From NCBI RefSeq assembly GCF_024171955.1, contig NZ_JAMTCS010000005.1, forward strand, positions 62,001 to 126,000: a stretch of DNA of 64,000 bases, in the 5' to 3' direction. Source of the stretch: Promicromonospora thailandica (GTDB lineage Bacteria; Actinomycetota; Actinomycetes; Actinomycetales; Cellulomonadaceae). Positions 44,097 to 53,249 of the stretch are shown in pieces. The notes under the pieces are model-generated. The model saw only the letters and a list, made by a program, of their open reading frames with translations, made no database searches and was not told the origin of the DNA. How positions within the stretch are numbered: the stretch's first letter is position 1; every line of letters begins with the position of its first letter. The position numbers and the translations under genes are program-made.

Positions 44097-45101
44097 ATGG
44101 GGCGCTACATCCTCCGCCGTGCCGTCCAGGCGGTCGGCACGCTGCTGCTCGTGATGCTCCTGCTGCACCTGCTCACGACGGTGGCCATCCAGCTCAACGG
44201 CAACCCGGCCCAGGCCTTCTTCGGCGACAAGGTCGCCACCGCCGCGCAGATCGCCGCCGTCGAGGAGCGCTTCGGCCTCGACGACCCCTGCTACGACCAG
44301 GTGGGCAACCCCTGCCTCGGGCCGTTCGTCGAACGCCTCGGCCAGTACGCCCAGGGCGACTTCGGCACCAACCTGCGCGGCCGCGAGGTCTCCGACATCG
44401 TCGCCACGGCGGCACCGAACACGCTCCGCCTGTTCTGCGTCGTCCTGGTGACGTGGCTGGCCCTCGGCATGCTGCTCGGGTCCCTCGCGGCCCGCCGGCG
44501 CGGCTCCGCGGGCGACCACGGCATCCGGCTCACGTCCGTGCTCATCGACGCGTTCCCGGTCTTCGTGCTGCTCATCGTCTACCGGTACGTGGTGGCCGTG
44601 CCCCTGCACGGCTGGGCCGAGCGCACCTTCGGCGAGGACAGCTGGCCGCCGTACTGGTTCAAGCCGTCCTTCGACGCCGACCACCCGTGGGCCACCGTGC
44701 TCGTCCCCGGCATCCTGCTCGGCCTGGCCGGCTCGGCGGCGTTCATCCGCCTGGTCCGGGCCAGCCAGCTCGAGTCCTACCAGGGCGACCACGTGCGCAC
44801 CGCGCGGTCGAAGGGCCTGGGCGAGCGGCACGTCGTCGTGCACCACGTGGTGCGCAACTCGTCCGTGCCCGTGGTGACCGCGGTCGGCCTGACGTTCGCC
44901 GAGGCCCTCGGCGGCGCGGTCATCACCGAGGGCCTGATGAACATCTACGGCATGGGCGGCGTCCTGTGGGAGGCCGTCCGCAACGACGACGTCGGCCTGG
45001 TGCTGGGCGTCGTGACCCTGCTGGCCGCGGTGACCGTCGTGGTGATGATCCTCGTCGACATCGCCTACGCCCTGCTCGACCCGAGGATCCGTTATGAGTG
45101 A
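44097..45101 (+). CDS. Peptide ABC transporter permease, DppB/OppB type
   Basis: A 334-residue permease with an N-terminal span (LLLVMLLLHLLTTVAIQL), the DppB-type extracytoplasmic segment, and five further spans. The EAA-like loop DHVRTARSKGLGERHVVVHH is near residue 235. Conserved FAEALGGAVITEGLMNIYGM follows. GGAAGGA precedes the ATG. It overlaps the next permease gene by 8 bp, so the two channel subunits are coupled. Confidence 0.95.
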   Translation: MGRYILRRAVQAVGTLLLVMLLLHLLTTVAIQLNGNPAQAFFGDKVATAAQIAAVEERFGLDDPCYDQVGNPCLGPFVERLGQYAQGDFGTNLRGREVSDIVATAAPNTLRLFCVVLVTWLALGMLLGSLAARRRGSAGDHGIRLTSVLIDAFPVFVLLIVYRYVVAVPLHGWAERTFGEDSWPPYWFKPSFDADHPWATVLVPGILLGLAGSAAFIRLVRASQLESYQGDHVRTARSKGLGERHVVVHHVVRNSSVPVVTAVGLTFAEALGGAVITEGLMNIYGMGGVLWEAVRNDDVGLVLGVVTLLAAVTVVVMILVDIAYALLDPRIRYE

Positions 45102-46020
45102 CGCAGTGAACGCCGCCCCCACCGCCCCGCGGGTCTCGGCGTCGAACCCGCTCGCCGAGGCCTGGCGCACGCTGCGCCGTCGGCCGGACACCGTGATCGC
45201 GGCCGCCGTGCTGCTGTTCTTCGCCGTCATGGCGGCCTTCCCCGGGCTGTTCACGAGCACCAGCCCGCGCACGTGCCCCATCCGGGAGGCGCGGACGACG
45301 CCCCAGGGCTGGGGCGGCGACCACCCGCTGGGCACCGACGCGCTCGGGTGCGACGTCCTGGCCACGCTCGTGCACGGGGTGCGGCCGTCGCTGCTGCTCG
45401 CCGTCGTGGTGGTCGGCGTCTCGCTGCTGATCGGCGTGACGCTCGGCCTGCTCGCCGGCTTCTACCTCGGCTGGGTCGACTACCTCGTGTCCCGCACCGT
45501 CGAGGTGTTCCTCGTGATCCCGCTGCTGCTGGCCGCGCTGCTGGTGCTCTCTCTGTTCAAGGGCGTCGACCTCGGCGCGGGCACGTTCAACGTGATCCTG
45601 CTGCCCGCAGTGGTGCTCATCCTGTTCGGCTGGATGCCGTACGCCCGCTACGTGCGGGCCAGCACGCTGGAGGCGAAGAACCTGGACTACGTCACGGCCG
45701 CACGCTCGCTGGGCGCGTCCGACCTGCGCGTCATGGTGCGGCACGTGCTGCCGAACGCCATCGGCACGGTGACCGCGCTGCTGCCCACCTCCGTGGCGGG
45801 CGTGATCAGCGCCGAGGCCGTGCTGTCCTTCCTCGGCATCGGCGTGCGGCCGCCCGCCACGAGCTGGGGCATCCAGATCGAGCAGGGCTCGCAGTGGGTG
45901 CTCGGCGGCGCGCCGCACATCCTGCTCGCGCCCCTGGCGTGCCTGGTCGCGACGGTGCTGGCGCTCGTGGTGCTCGGCGACGCGCTGCGCGACGCCCTCG
46001 ACCCCCGGCTGGCCGCATGA
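45094..46020 (+). CDS. Peptide ABC transporter permease, DppC/OppC type
   Basis: A 308-residue permease. The N-terminal span VIAAAVLLFFAVMAAFPG is followed by the OppC_N signature WGGDHPLGTDALGCDVLAT. The EAA loop is LDYVTAARSLGASDLRVMVR near residue 205. Its end, AEAVLSFLGIGVRPPATSWG, is typical. It pairs with the DppB-type protein. The stop overlaps the start of the first ATPase (ATGA). Confidence 0.95.
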   Translation: MSDAVNAAPTAPRVSASNPLAEAWRTLRRRPDTVIAAAVLLFFAVMAAFPGLFTSTSPRTCPIREARTTPQGWGGDHPLGTDALGCDVLATLVHGVRPSLLLAVVVVGVSLLIGVTLGLLAGFYLGWVDYLVSRTVEVFLVIPLLLAALLVLSLFKGVDLGAGTFNVILLPAVVLILFGWMPYARYVRASTLEAKNLDYVTAARSLGASDLRVMVRHVLPNAIGTVTALLPTSVAGVISAEAVLSFLGIGVRPPATSWGIQIEQGSQWVLGGAPHILLAPLACLVATVLALVVLGDALRDALDPRLAA

Positions 46021-47204
46021 GCGCCGCGAGCCGCATGCGGAGCGCAGCAGAGGGTGAGGGCCGAGGAACGAGGCACTCGCCCGGCGCGGAGCGCAGCGAA
46101 GGCGAGCCGAAGGCACAGCCGCTCCTGGAGGTCACCGACCTCGTGGTCGAGTTCCGCACGTCGGACGGCGTCGTTCGCGCCGTCGACGGCCTGTCCTACC
46201 GGGTCGAGGCCGGGCGCACGCTCGCGATCGTCGGCGAGTCCGGCTCCGGCAAGTCGGTGTCGTCGCTCGCCGTGATGGGTCTGCTGCCGCCGACGGCGCG
46301 TGTGACCCGGGGCAGTGCCCAGCTGGCCGGCACCGACCTGCTCGCCCTGCGGCCCCGGCAGCACCGCGCGTACCGCGGCGAGCGCGTGGCCATGGTGTTC
46401 CAGGACGCGCTGGCGGCGCTCAACCCCGTGCACACCGTGGGCTACCAGCTCACGGAGGCGCTGCGCGCGCGGCGGGGCCTCTCCCGGGCCGACGCCCGCA
46501 CCCGCGCGATCGAGCTGCTCGACCTCGTCAAGGTGCCGAACGCGAAGGCCCGCGTGAAGGAGTACCCGCACCAGTTCTCGGGTGGCATGCGGCAGCGCGT
46601 CATGATCGCCTCCGCGCTGGCCATGGACCCCGAGGTGCTGATCGCCGACGAGCCCACCACGGCCCTCGACGTCACCGTGCAGGCGCAGGTGCTCCACCTG
46701 CTCGCCGAGATCCAGGCGGAGCGGCGGATGGGCCTCGTGCTCATCACGCACGACCTCGGCGTCGTGGCCGGTGTGGCCGACGACGTGACGGTCATGTACG
46801 CCGGCAGCGCGGTCGAGCAGGCGCCCGTAGGGCCGATCTACGCGGCACCGGCCCACCCGTACACGCGGGCGCTGCTGCGCTCGATCCCGTCGACAGCCGG
46901 AGCCGACCGTGGCACACGGCGGCGCCTGCCCGTGATCCCTGGGCGCCCGCCCAGCCCCGCCGCCCGGCCGTCGGGCTGCCCGTTCCACCCGCGCTGCGAC
47001 GTGGCGCAGGACCTCTGCCGCACCGCGGTGCCGCCGCTGACCAGCCCGGCCCCGGCCCGCCTCTCGGCGTGCCACTTCGCGGCCGACGTCCTCGCGAACC
47101 GCCCGCCACGCGCCGCCGAACGTAGGGATGATCGGCCCCAGGCGGCCGAGACGCCGACGACTCCTCCGTTCGACGAGCAGGTTCCCGGAGGTGACCATGA
47201 GTGA
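46017..47204 (+). CDS. Peptide ABC transporter ATP-binding protein, DppD/OppD type
   Basis: A 395-residue ATPase with Walker [10 protein letters not shown], signature [15 protein letters not shown], Walker [17 protein letters not shown] and H-loop [10 protein letters not shown]. The OppD C-terminal domain carries [14 protein letters not shown] cysteines of the kind that hold an iron-sulfur cluster in Dpp/Opp ATPases. The first ~37 residues ([19 protein letters not shown] and [10 protein letters not shown]) precede the normal family start at [11 protein letters not shown]. They are encoded by low-complexity GGAGCGCAGCGAAGGCGAG-like DNA that looks like an intergenic repeat read through. The ATGA overlap supports the start at 46017. 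Confidence 0.94.
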   Translation: MSAASRMRSAAEGEGRGTRHSPGAERSEGEPKAQPLLEVTDLVVEFRTSDGVVRAVDGLSYRVEAGRTLAIVGESGSGKSVSSLAVMGLLPPTARVTRGSAQLAGTDLLALRPRQHRAYRGERVAMVFQDALAALNPVHTVGYQLTEALRARRGLSRADARTRAIELLDLVKVPNAKARVKEYPHQFSGGMRQRVMIASALAMDPEVLIADEPTTALDVTVQAQVLHLLAEIQAERRMGLVLITHDLGVVAGVADDVTVMYAGSAVEQAPVGPIYAAPAHPYTRALLRSIPSTAGADRGTRRRLPVIPGRPPSPAARPSGCPFHPRCDVAQDLCRTAVPPLTSPAPARLSACHFAADVLANRPPRAAERRDDRPQAAETPTTPPFDEQVPGGDHE

Positions 47205-48270
47205 CGCGGTGCTGCAGGTGCGGGAGCTCGTCAAGCACTACCCCGTACGGCGCGGGCTGCTGCGGCGGTCCGTCGCGGCGGTGAAGGCCGTGGACGGCGT
47301 CTCGCTCACCCTCGAGCGCGGCCGCACCCTCGGGCTGGTCGGCGAGTCGGGGTCGGGCAAGTCGACGCTGGCCCGCGTGCTCGTCGGCATCGAGACACCC
47401 ACGAGCGGGCAGGTGCTCGTCGACGGCGAGGACGTCAGCACGCTGTCCCGTGCGGGCCGCAAGCAGCTGCGGCGCGACGTGCAGATGGTGTTCCAGGACC
47501 CGTACACGTCGCTGAACCCGCGCATGTCCGTGGGCGAGATCGTGGGCGAGCCGTTCGCGATCCACGGCATCGACCCCGCGGGCGGACGCCGTGCGGCGGT
47601 GGGCGAGCTGCTGGAGCTCGTCGGCCTGGACCCCGACCACACGAGCCGGTACCCGCACCAGTTCTCGGGCGGTCAGCGGCAGCGGATCGGCATCGCCCGG
47701 GCGCTGGCGCTGCGCCCCAAGGTGCTGGTCTGCGACGAGCCCGTCTCGGCGCTCGACGTGTCCGTGCAGGGCCAGGTCATCAACCTGCTGGAGGACCTCC
47801 AGGAGGAGCTGGGCCTGTCGTACCTGTTCGTGGCGCACGACCTCGGCGTGGTGCGCCACATCGCGCACGACGTCGCCGTCATGTACCTCGGCCGGATCGT
47901 CGAGCAGGGGCCGGAGCAGCCCGTCTACGACACCGCGCGGCACCCGTACACGCAGGCGCTGCTGTCCGCGGTACCCGTGCCCGACCCCGCGGTGCGGGCG
48001 ACGGCGGGCGCCGCGGCACAGCCGGGCGGCCTCGTGCTGGAGGGCGACCCGCCCTCCCCCGTCGACCCGCCGTCCGGCTGCCCGTTCCACACGCGCTGCT
48101 GGCTCGCGCCGACGCTGCCGGAGGCCCGGTCCGACGCCCCCGGGTCGCGCCCGGTGCCCACCGTCTGCGCGACCGAGACGCCCGCGCTCGTGCCGCACGG
48201 CGACGCGGCGACCCACGTCGCGGCGTGCCACTTCGCGCGTGAGCTCGCCGCGCCGGGGGTCGAGTCATGA
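47197..48270 (+). CDS. Peptide ABC transporter ATP-binding protein, DppF/OppF type
   Basis: A 357-residue ATPase with Walker [10 protein letters not shown], signature [15 protein letters not shown], Walker [17 protein letters not shown] and H-loop [13 protein letters not shown]. The C-terminal cysteine motif [15 protein letters not shown] matches OppF. The start at ATG 47197 has a perfect GGAGGTGA site and overlaps the preceding gene by 8 bp. It completes the five-subunit importer. Its stop overlaps the amidotransferase start, so that enzyme is made with the transporter. Confidence 0.95.
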   Translation: MSDAVLQVRELVKHYPVRRGLLRRSVAAVKAVDGVSLTLERGRTLGLVGESGSGKSTLARVLVGIETPTSGQVLVDGEDVSTLSRAGRKQLRRDVQMVFQDPYTSLNPRMSVGEIVGEPFAIHGIDPAGGRRAAVGELLELVGLDPDHTSRYPHQFSGGQRQRIGIARALALRPKVLVCDEPVSALDVSVQGQVINLLEDLQEELGLSYLFVAHDLGVVRHIAHDVAVMYLGRIVEQGPEQPVYDTARHPYTQALLSAVPVPDPAVRATAGAAAQPGGLVLEGDPPSPVDPPSGCPFHTRCWLAPTLPEARSDAPGSRPVPTVCATETPALVPHGDAATHVAACHFARELAAPGVES

Positions 48271-48977
48271 CGCGCGTCCTGGTGGTGCTCAACTCCCCGA
48301 CGAGCTCGATGGGCCGGCTGGAGCAGCTGCTCCCGGAGGAGGGCCTCGACCCCGTGCTGACGCCCGCGGCCGAGCTGCCCGGGACGCTCGACGGGTTCGC
48401 GGGCGTGGTGCTGCTCGGCGGCGGCTTCATGCCGGACGACGACGCCGCGCACCCGTTCCTCGCGCACGAGCGGCGGCTGACCACGCAGGCCCTGGACGAC
48501 GGCGTGCCGCTGCTCGGGCTCTGCCTCGGCGGCCAGCTCCTGGCGCACGTGACGGGCGGCGGCGTGACGGCCCGCTCGGGCGAGACCGAGCGCGGCATGT
48601 GCGCCCTCACGGTGCTGCCCGCCGCGGCAGGCGACCCGGTGTTCGGCGCTGTGGCCCGGCCGGGCAGCCCCTTGTGGATGATCGAGAACCACGAGGACTC
48701 GGTGACCGCGCTGCCGCCGTCGGCCACGCTGCTGGTCTCGAGCGACGCCTGCCGAGTCCAGGCGTTCCGCGTGGGCGAGGCGGCCTGGGGCCTGCAGTTC
48801 CACCCCGAGGCGCGCCCGGAGCGCGTGGCGACCTGGGACGAGGCCGCGCTGTCGGAGCAGGGCATCGACCGGGCGGCGCTGGCCGCCGCCGCGATGGAGC
48901 ACGCGGCCGAGAACGAGGCGCAGTCGCGCGCGCTCGTGGGCGGCTGGGCGGACGTGGTCCGCGAGGCCGCGGGCTGA
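48267..48977 (+). CDS. Class I glutamine amidotransferase-like protein
   Basis: A 236-residue protein of the GATase1 fold with the full triad: Cys86 in [10 protein letters not shown], and His179 and Glu181 in LQFHPEA. Lone GATase1 proteins of this type hydrolyse gamma-glutamyl bonds or act on unknown amides; no synthase partner is adjacent. The ATGA overlap with the OppF gene and position at the end of the peptide-importer operon suggest that it processes the imported compound, for example a gamma-glutamyl peptide (inference). Confidence 0.9.
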   Translation: MTRVLVVLNSPTSSMGRLEQLLPEEGLDPVLTPAAELPGTLDGFAGVVLLGGGFMPDDDAAHPFLAHERRLTTQALDDGVPLLGLCLGGQLLAHVTGGGVTARSGETERGMCALTVLPAAAGDPVFGAVARPGSPLWMIENHEDSVTALPPSATLLVSSDACRVQAFRVGEAAWGLQFHPEARPERVATWDEAALSEQGIDRAALAAAAMEHAAENEAQSRALVGGWADVVREAAG

Positions 48978-49016
48978 CCTCCCGGACGAGCCGACATCCC
49001 GGACAAGGAGAGCGAC

Positions 49017-49805
49017 ATGGTGTCCACAGGCACGCACAGCGACGGCATCCCGGTGGTGGCGTACCGGGTGGCCCGGGCGTCGGGCGAGGTGCTCGCCGCC
49101 CGGCAGGACGACCTCGACTTCTACGCGGCCTCGACGGTGAAGCTCGCGGTGCTGGCCGCGGCGGCCCGCGCGCTCGACGCCGGGGCGGCACGGATCGACG
49201 AGACCCTGCTCGCCACGCGCACCTTCACGTCGCAGGTCCCGGGCGCGGGCGAGTACACGATCGAGCCCGACGACGTCGACACCGGCCTGCCCCCCGACGG
49301 CACCCCGATGCCGCTGGCCGACGTCGTCGACCGGATGGTCACCGTCTCCTCGAACGAGGCGACCAACATGGTGGCCGAGCGGGTCGGCCTCGCCGCGGTC
49401 AACCAGGTGCTCGCGGACGCCGGGGCCGCCCGCTCGACGTTCGGCCGCAAGTACTCCGACCTGGCGGCGGAGCAGGCCGGGGCGTCGCACCGCACCACGG
49501 CGGCCGACCTCTGCCGGCTCATGTCGGCCGTGGTGACCGGCCGCCTCGCGAGCCCCGAGCGCACGGCGTGGATGTGCGAGCTGCTGGGCCGGCAGACCGA
49601 CCGGCAGCTCACGGCCGGGCTGCCCGCCGGCGTCCCCTTCGGGTCCAAGTCGGGCTGGGTGGACGGCATCCGGCACGACGTCGCCTTCGTGGGCGAGCCC
49701 GGCCCGGACGCCCTGGTGGTCGCGGTGTGCACCCGCGGCTACGACGAGCCGGCGGCGGAGGAGACCTTGAGAGCGCTGGGCGCTCTGGCGGTCGCGCTGG
49801 CCTGA
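49017..49805 (+). CDS. SxxK serine hydrolase, class A beta-lactamase fold, cytoplasmic
   Basis: A 262-residue protein of the beta-lactamase2/PBP-like family with all three active-site motifs: SxxK as STVK (39-42), SxN as SSN (111-113) and KTG as KSG (211-213). It has no signal peptide, so it works inside the cell, unlike ordinary beta-lactamases. AAGGAG lies six bases before the ATG, 39 bp after the amidotransferase gene, so it is the seventh gene of the peptide-importer operon. Possible activities are D-aminopeptidase, DD/LD-peptidase on muropeptides, or amide hydrolysis of the imported molecule. It lacks the Glu166 context of true class A enzymes as far as I can tell. Confidence 0.88.
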   Translation: MVSTGTHSDGIPVVAYRVARASGEVLAARQDDLDFYAASTVKLAVLAAAARALDAGAARIDETLLATRTFTSQVPGAGEYTIEPDDVDTGLPPDGTPMPLADVVDRMVTVSSNEATNMVAERVGLAAVNQVLADAGAARSTFGRKYSDLAAEQAGASHRTTAADLCRLMSAVVTGRLASPERTAWMCELLGRQTDRQLTAGLPAGVPFGSKSGWVDGIRHDVAFVGEPGPDALVVAVCTRGYDEPAAEETLRALGALAVALA

Positions 49806-49844
49806 CCGCGGCCACCGCCGTCCGCTCTTCGACCCCCTCCTCTC

Positions 49845-49906
49845 CTTCGAGACCGAGCTTGCTTCGCTTTCAAGCCCACCACAGCGAAGCAACCTCGGTC
49901 TCGAAG
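49845..49906. terminator. 24-bp-arm inverted repeat before the acyl-CoA synthetase gene
   Basis: The arms 49845-49868 and 49883-49906 (CTTCGAGACCGAG...) pair with two mismatches and a 14-base loop. It terminates the peptide-importer operon. Its core sequence recurs in the inverted repeat at 51694-51765 on the other side of the next gene. A CTATTG/CAATAG inverted pair at 49961-49982 follows nearer the synthetase start. Confidence 0.7.
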
Positions 49907-50010
49907 CGGATCGGGCTGGGGTCCGACCCGCACCCGGGGGTTGCCTCTTTCGCCCGTTTCCTATTGAATGCGACTGCAATAGCCGCGAGCCACAGGGGGC
50001 GTGCGACGTG

Positions 50011-51657
50011 ATGACCGACACCGCAAGGACGCGGGACGACGGACCGGCACAGGTCGAGCGCCGGCAGACGCTGCTCAACCAGGGCTACCACCTCGTCCGG
50101 TCGGGAGTGCTGGCCCCGGGCCCGCGCGTGCACCGGGACCTGGGCGCCATCTGGCAGCTGCTCACCTGGGGGCCTTCGATCGCGGGCGGCTACCGCGCCA
50201 GCACGGTCCGCGCGCCCGAGCAGACCGCGTTCGTCGACGAGCAGCGCAGCGCGACCTTCCGCGAGCTCGACGAGCGCACCGACCGTCTGGCCAACGCCCT
50301 GCGCGACCTCGGCGTCGGCCCGCGCACGCCCGTCGCGCTGCTGTGCCGCAACCACGGCGGCCTCGTCGAGTCCATGGTGGCGCTGGCCAAGCTCGGGGCG
50401 ACCACGCTGCTGCTCAACTCGGGCCTGTCGCCGGCGCAGGTGTCGGCGGTCGTCGCGGAGCAGCGGCCCGCCCTGCTGCTCGCCGACCAGGAGTTCCTGG
50501 ACCGCTGCCCGGACCTGCCCGAGGACCTGGAGGTCCGCAGCACCTGGGCCGACGACGGCGCCTCCGGCCTGGCCGGGCTCGTCGCCGCGGGCACCGCCGC
50601 ACGGGTGCCCGTCCCGGACCGGCCCGGCCGCACCGTCGTCATGACGTCGGGGACCACGAGCACCCCCAAGGGCGCCCGCCGCCCGCACCCGCACGGCCTG
50701 AGCGAGGCGGCCTCGCTGCTGTCGGTCATCCCGCTGCGCACCGGCGACCGGATGATGATCACCACGCCGATCTTCCACACCTGGGGGCTGGCCGCGCTGC
50801 AGCTGGGCATGGCGTTGCACGCCGAGCTCGTGCTGCCCCGCCGGTTCGACCCCGAGGAGACGCTCCGCACCATCGCCGAGCAGCGCGTGACCGCGCTGGT
50901 CGCGGTGCCGGTCATGCTGCAGCGCATCCTCGACCTGCCCGCGCACGTCAAGGCCCGGCACGACACGTCGTCGCTCCGCGTGGTCGCCTACTCCGGCTCG
51001 GCCATGCCTGCCGACCAGGTGACCCGGTTCCTCGACGAGTTCGGCCCGGTGCTGTACGGCCTGTACGGCTCCACCGAGGCCTCGTGGGCCTCCATCTCCA
51101 CGCCCGCGGACCTGGCCGCCGAGCCGACGACGGCGGGCCGCCCGCCCCTGGGCACCCGCATCGGCATCCTGGACGACGACGGCCGGCCCGTGCCGCGCGG
51201 CGCCGTCGGCCAGATCTGCGTGGGCAACGGCATGCTGTTCGAGGGGTACACCAACGGCACGGGCAAGCCGATGTTCGGCGACCTCATGGCCACCGGCGAC
51301 CGTGGCCGGCTCGACGCCGAGGGCCGCCTCTTCGTGCTGGGCCGCGCCGACGACATGATCGTCTCGGGCGGCGAGAACGTCTTCCCCCGCCCGGTCGAGG
51401 ACGCGATCGCGGCGCTGCCCGAGGTCGCCGACGTGGCGGTGCTCGGCGTGCCCGACGAGCGGTTCGGCCACCGGTTCGCGGCGTACGTGGTGCTGCACGC
51501 CGGCGCGGCCCTGACCGCCGAGGCCCTGGTCGACCGGCTCCGGGGCACCCTCCCGCGCTTCTCGCTGCCCCGCGACGTGCACTTCCTCGACGTCCTGCCC
51601 CGCAACCCGACGGGCAAGGTGGTCCGCCGCGAGCTCCCGGGCGCCGACGGCCCCTGA
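50011..51657 (+). CDS. AMP-dependent acyl-CoA synthetase/ligase
   Basis: A 548-residue ANL-superfamily enzyme that activates a carboxylic acid through an acyl-AMP to a CoA thioester. Motifs: P-loop VVMTSGTTSTPKGARRPHPH, the A5 motif GLYGSTEASW, A7-like MATGDRGRLDAEG, the hinge GRADDMIVSGGENVFP and the catalytic Lys in RNPTGKVVRREL. The ~45-residue N-terminal extension and the LVRSGVLAPGP segment are typical of actinobacterial FadD-like proteins. Start: GTG 50008 or ATG 50011; neither has a close ribosome site. It is convergent with kynureninase; activation of anthranilate is one possible role but a fatty or aryl acid is equally possible. Confidence 0.92.
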   Translation: MTDTARTRDDGPAQVERRQTLLNQGYHLVRSGVLAPGPRVHRDLGAIWQLLTWGPSIAGGYRASTVRAPEQTAFVDEQRSATFRELDERTDRLANALRDLGVGPRTPVALLCRNHGGLVESMVALAKLGATTLLLNSGLSPAQVSAVVAEQRPALLLADQEFLDRCPDLPEDLEVRSTWADDGASGLAGLVAAGTAARVPVPDRPGRTVVMTSGTTSTPKGARRPHPHGLSEAASLLSVIPLRTGDRMMITTPIFHTWGLAALQLGMALHAELVLPRRFDPEETLRTIAEQRVTALVAVPVMLQRILDLPAHVKARHDTSSLRVVAYSGSAMPADQVTRFLDEFGPVLYGLYGSTEASWASISTPADLAAEPTTAGRPPLGTRIGILDDDGRPVPRGAVGQICVGNGMLFEGYTNGTGKPMFGDLMATGDRGRLDAEGRLFVLGRADDMIVSGGENVFPRPVEDAIAALPEVADVAVLGVPDERFGHRFAAYVVLHAGAALTAEALVDRLRGTLPRFSLPRDVHFLDVLPRNPTGKVVRRELPGADGP

Positions 51658-51693
51658 CGCGACCCCGCCGGGCCCCCGGCCCACCCCGCCCGG

Positions 51694-51765
51694 ATCACCT
51701 TCGAGACCGAGGTTTCTTCGCTGTGCGGGCCTCCAGAGGCAAGCAACCTCGGTCTCGAAGGTGAT
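51694..51765. terminator. 27-bp-arm inverted repeat between convergent genes
   Basis: The arms 51694-51720 and 51739-51765 (ATCACCTTCGAGACCGAGG type) pair with two mismatches around an 18-base loop. It ends both the synthetase and the kynureninase transcripts and shares its core with the repeat at 49845-49906. Confidence 0.75.
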
Positions 51766-51777
51766 GGACGGCCGGCG

Positions 51778-53034
51778 TCAGCCCAGGAGGTCGCGGATCG
51801 TCCACAGGCCCAGCGCGACCTCCGTGAAGCTCGTGCTCAGCGGCGACAGGCCCACGCGCAGGCCCTGCGGCGGGCGGAAGTCCGGGATCACGCCCCGTTC
51901 CCACGCCTGCGCGACGACCCGCCGGAAGTCCGGGTGGTCCAGCATGACGTGACTCCCCCGGCGCTCCGGGTCGCGGGGCGAGGCCACGCGGACTCCCGGC
52001 AGGTACTCGTCCGCGACGTCCATGGCGAACCCGGTCAGGGCCAGCGACTTGGCGCGCACCGCCGGCATGCCCGCCTGCTCGATCAGCGCGAGCATGTCGC
52101 GCATCGGCAGCATCCCGACCACGGGCGGCGTGCCGCTGACGAGCTGCCGGATCCCCGGCGCCGGCTCGTACCCGGGGCCCATCGCGAACGGGTCGGCGGA
52201 CCCCATCCAGCCCTGGACCGGCTGGCGCACCTCGTGCTGCAGGCCGGCGGCCAGGTAGGCGAACGCGGGCGAGCCCGGCCCGCCGTTGAGGTACTTGTAG
52301 GTGCAGCCGACGGCGATGTCCACGCCGTCGGCGTCCAGGCTCAGCGGTACCGAGCCCGCCGAGTGGCACAGGTCCCAGAGCACGAGCGCCCCGGCGTCGT
52401 GCGCGATCCGGGTGATCGCGGGCAGGTCGGCCACGTAGCCGGACTTGTACGCGATGTGGCTGAGCAGCACGAGCGCGGTGTCCGGGCCGACGGCGGCCGC
52501 GACCTCCTGCGGCGTGACGCCCGCCTCGGGGTCGGGCGTGATCCAGCGCAGCTCCATGCCGCGCTCGGCCGCGATGCCCTCCAGGACGAAGCGGTCCGTG
52601 GGGAAGTTCTCGGTGTCGGCCACGATCACGCCCCGGCCCGGACGCGCTGCGACGGCGGCGCGGGCCAGCTTGTACAGCAGCACGGTCGTCGAGTCGGCGA
52701 CGACGGTCTGCCCCGGCGCGGCGCCCAGGACCACGCGGCCAAGGGCGTCGCCGAGCTCGGTGGGCGCGTCCATCCAGCCCTCGTCCCACGAGCGGATCAG
52801 GCGCGCGGCCCACGGTCCGTCCACGAACGACGCCAGCCGGTCGCGGCTGGCGGCCAGCGGCCGGCCCAGCGAGTTGCCGTCGAGGTAGGCGATCAGCCCC
52901 TCGCTCGGGGCGAAGAGGTCGCGGTGGTGCGCCAGCGGGTCGGCGGCGTCGAGGGCCGCGGCGCGGTCGCGCAGTGCGGCGGGCAGGTTCGCGAGAAGGT
53001 CGGCCTGGTGGGCCTGCGGGGCGGTGTCGGTCAC
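51778..53034 (-). CDS. kynU: Kynureninase
   Basis: A 418-residue PLP enzyme of tryptophan catabolism that cleaves kynurenine to anthranilate and alanine. The PLP-binding lysine is Lys247 in GCTYKYLNGGPGSP, with Asp221 and His224 in LWDLCHSAGSVPL; LDGNSLGRPL and FPTDRFVLEGIA are family motifs. The start is GTG at 53034 with AGGAG six bases upstream. The tryptophan dioxygenase gene lies 4.5 kb away on the same strand with a GH87-type gene between them. Confidence 0.97.
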   Translation of the reverse strand: MTDTAPQAHQADLLANLPAALRDRAAALDAADPLAHHRDLFAPSEGLIAYLDGNSLGRPLAASRDRLASFVDGPWAARLIRSWDEGWMDAPTELGDALGRVVLGAAPGQTVVADSTTVLLYKLARAAVAARPGRGVIVADTENFPTDRFVLEGIAAERGMELRWITPDPEAGVTPQEVAAAVGPDTALVLLSHIAYKSGYVADLPAITRIAHDAGALVLWDLCHSAGSVPLSLDADGVDIAVGCTYKYLNGGPGSPAFAYLAAGLQHEVRQPVQGWMGSADPFAMGPGYEPAPGIRQLVSGTPPVVGMLPMRDMLALIEQAGMPAVRAKSLALTGFAMDVADEYLPGVRVASPRDPERRGSHVMLDHPDFRRVVAQAWERGVIPDFRPPQGLRVGLSPLSTSFTEVALGLWTIRDLLG

Positions 53035-53099
53035 GAGAGCTCCTGGTCGTTCGGGTCGGGCCGAGCGTACGTGCTGCCCGCACGGTGCCGTCAGGACCC

Positions 53100-53128
53100 T
53101 TGACGCCCCGGGAGCCCGTCAGTAATGT
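53100..53128 (+). promoter_or_regulatory. Sigma-70-like promoter before the GH87-type gene
   Basis: TTGACG (53100-53105) and TAATGT (53123-53128) are separated by exactly 17 bp. The predicted transcription start near 53135 would give a leader of about 115 bases before the ATG at 53250. The leader stretch 53125-53200 is lower in GC than its surroundings. Confidence 0.6.
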
Positions 53129-53249
53129 CCGAGCCATCCGCACGCAAGAACTCGACAAGAGCCTGCGCGATTATCTACAACCGCACAGCAAGTAGCCCAC
53201 GCACCTGGTGACGACACCCGTCGACGACGACGGGAGATCGGGGACGACG

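Noticed and set aside
49017-49805. Antibiotic-resistance class A beta-lactamase
   Set aside because: The SxxK, SxN and KSG motifs are present, but there is no export signal and the gene is embedded in a peptide-uptake operon, so a metabolic hydrolase is more likely.
53125-53211. Small open frame starting MSEPSARKNS in the leader of the GH87-type gene
   Set aside because: It has no ribosome site, its ATG overlaps the minus-10 hexamer, and nothing in composition supports translation.
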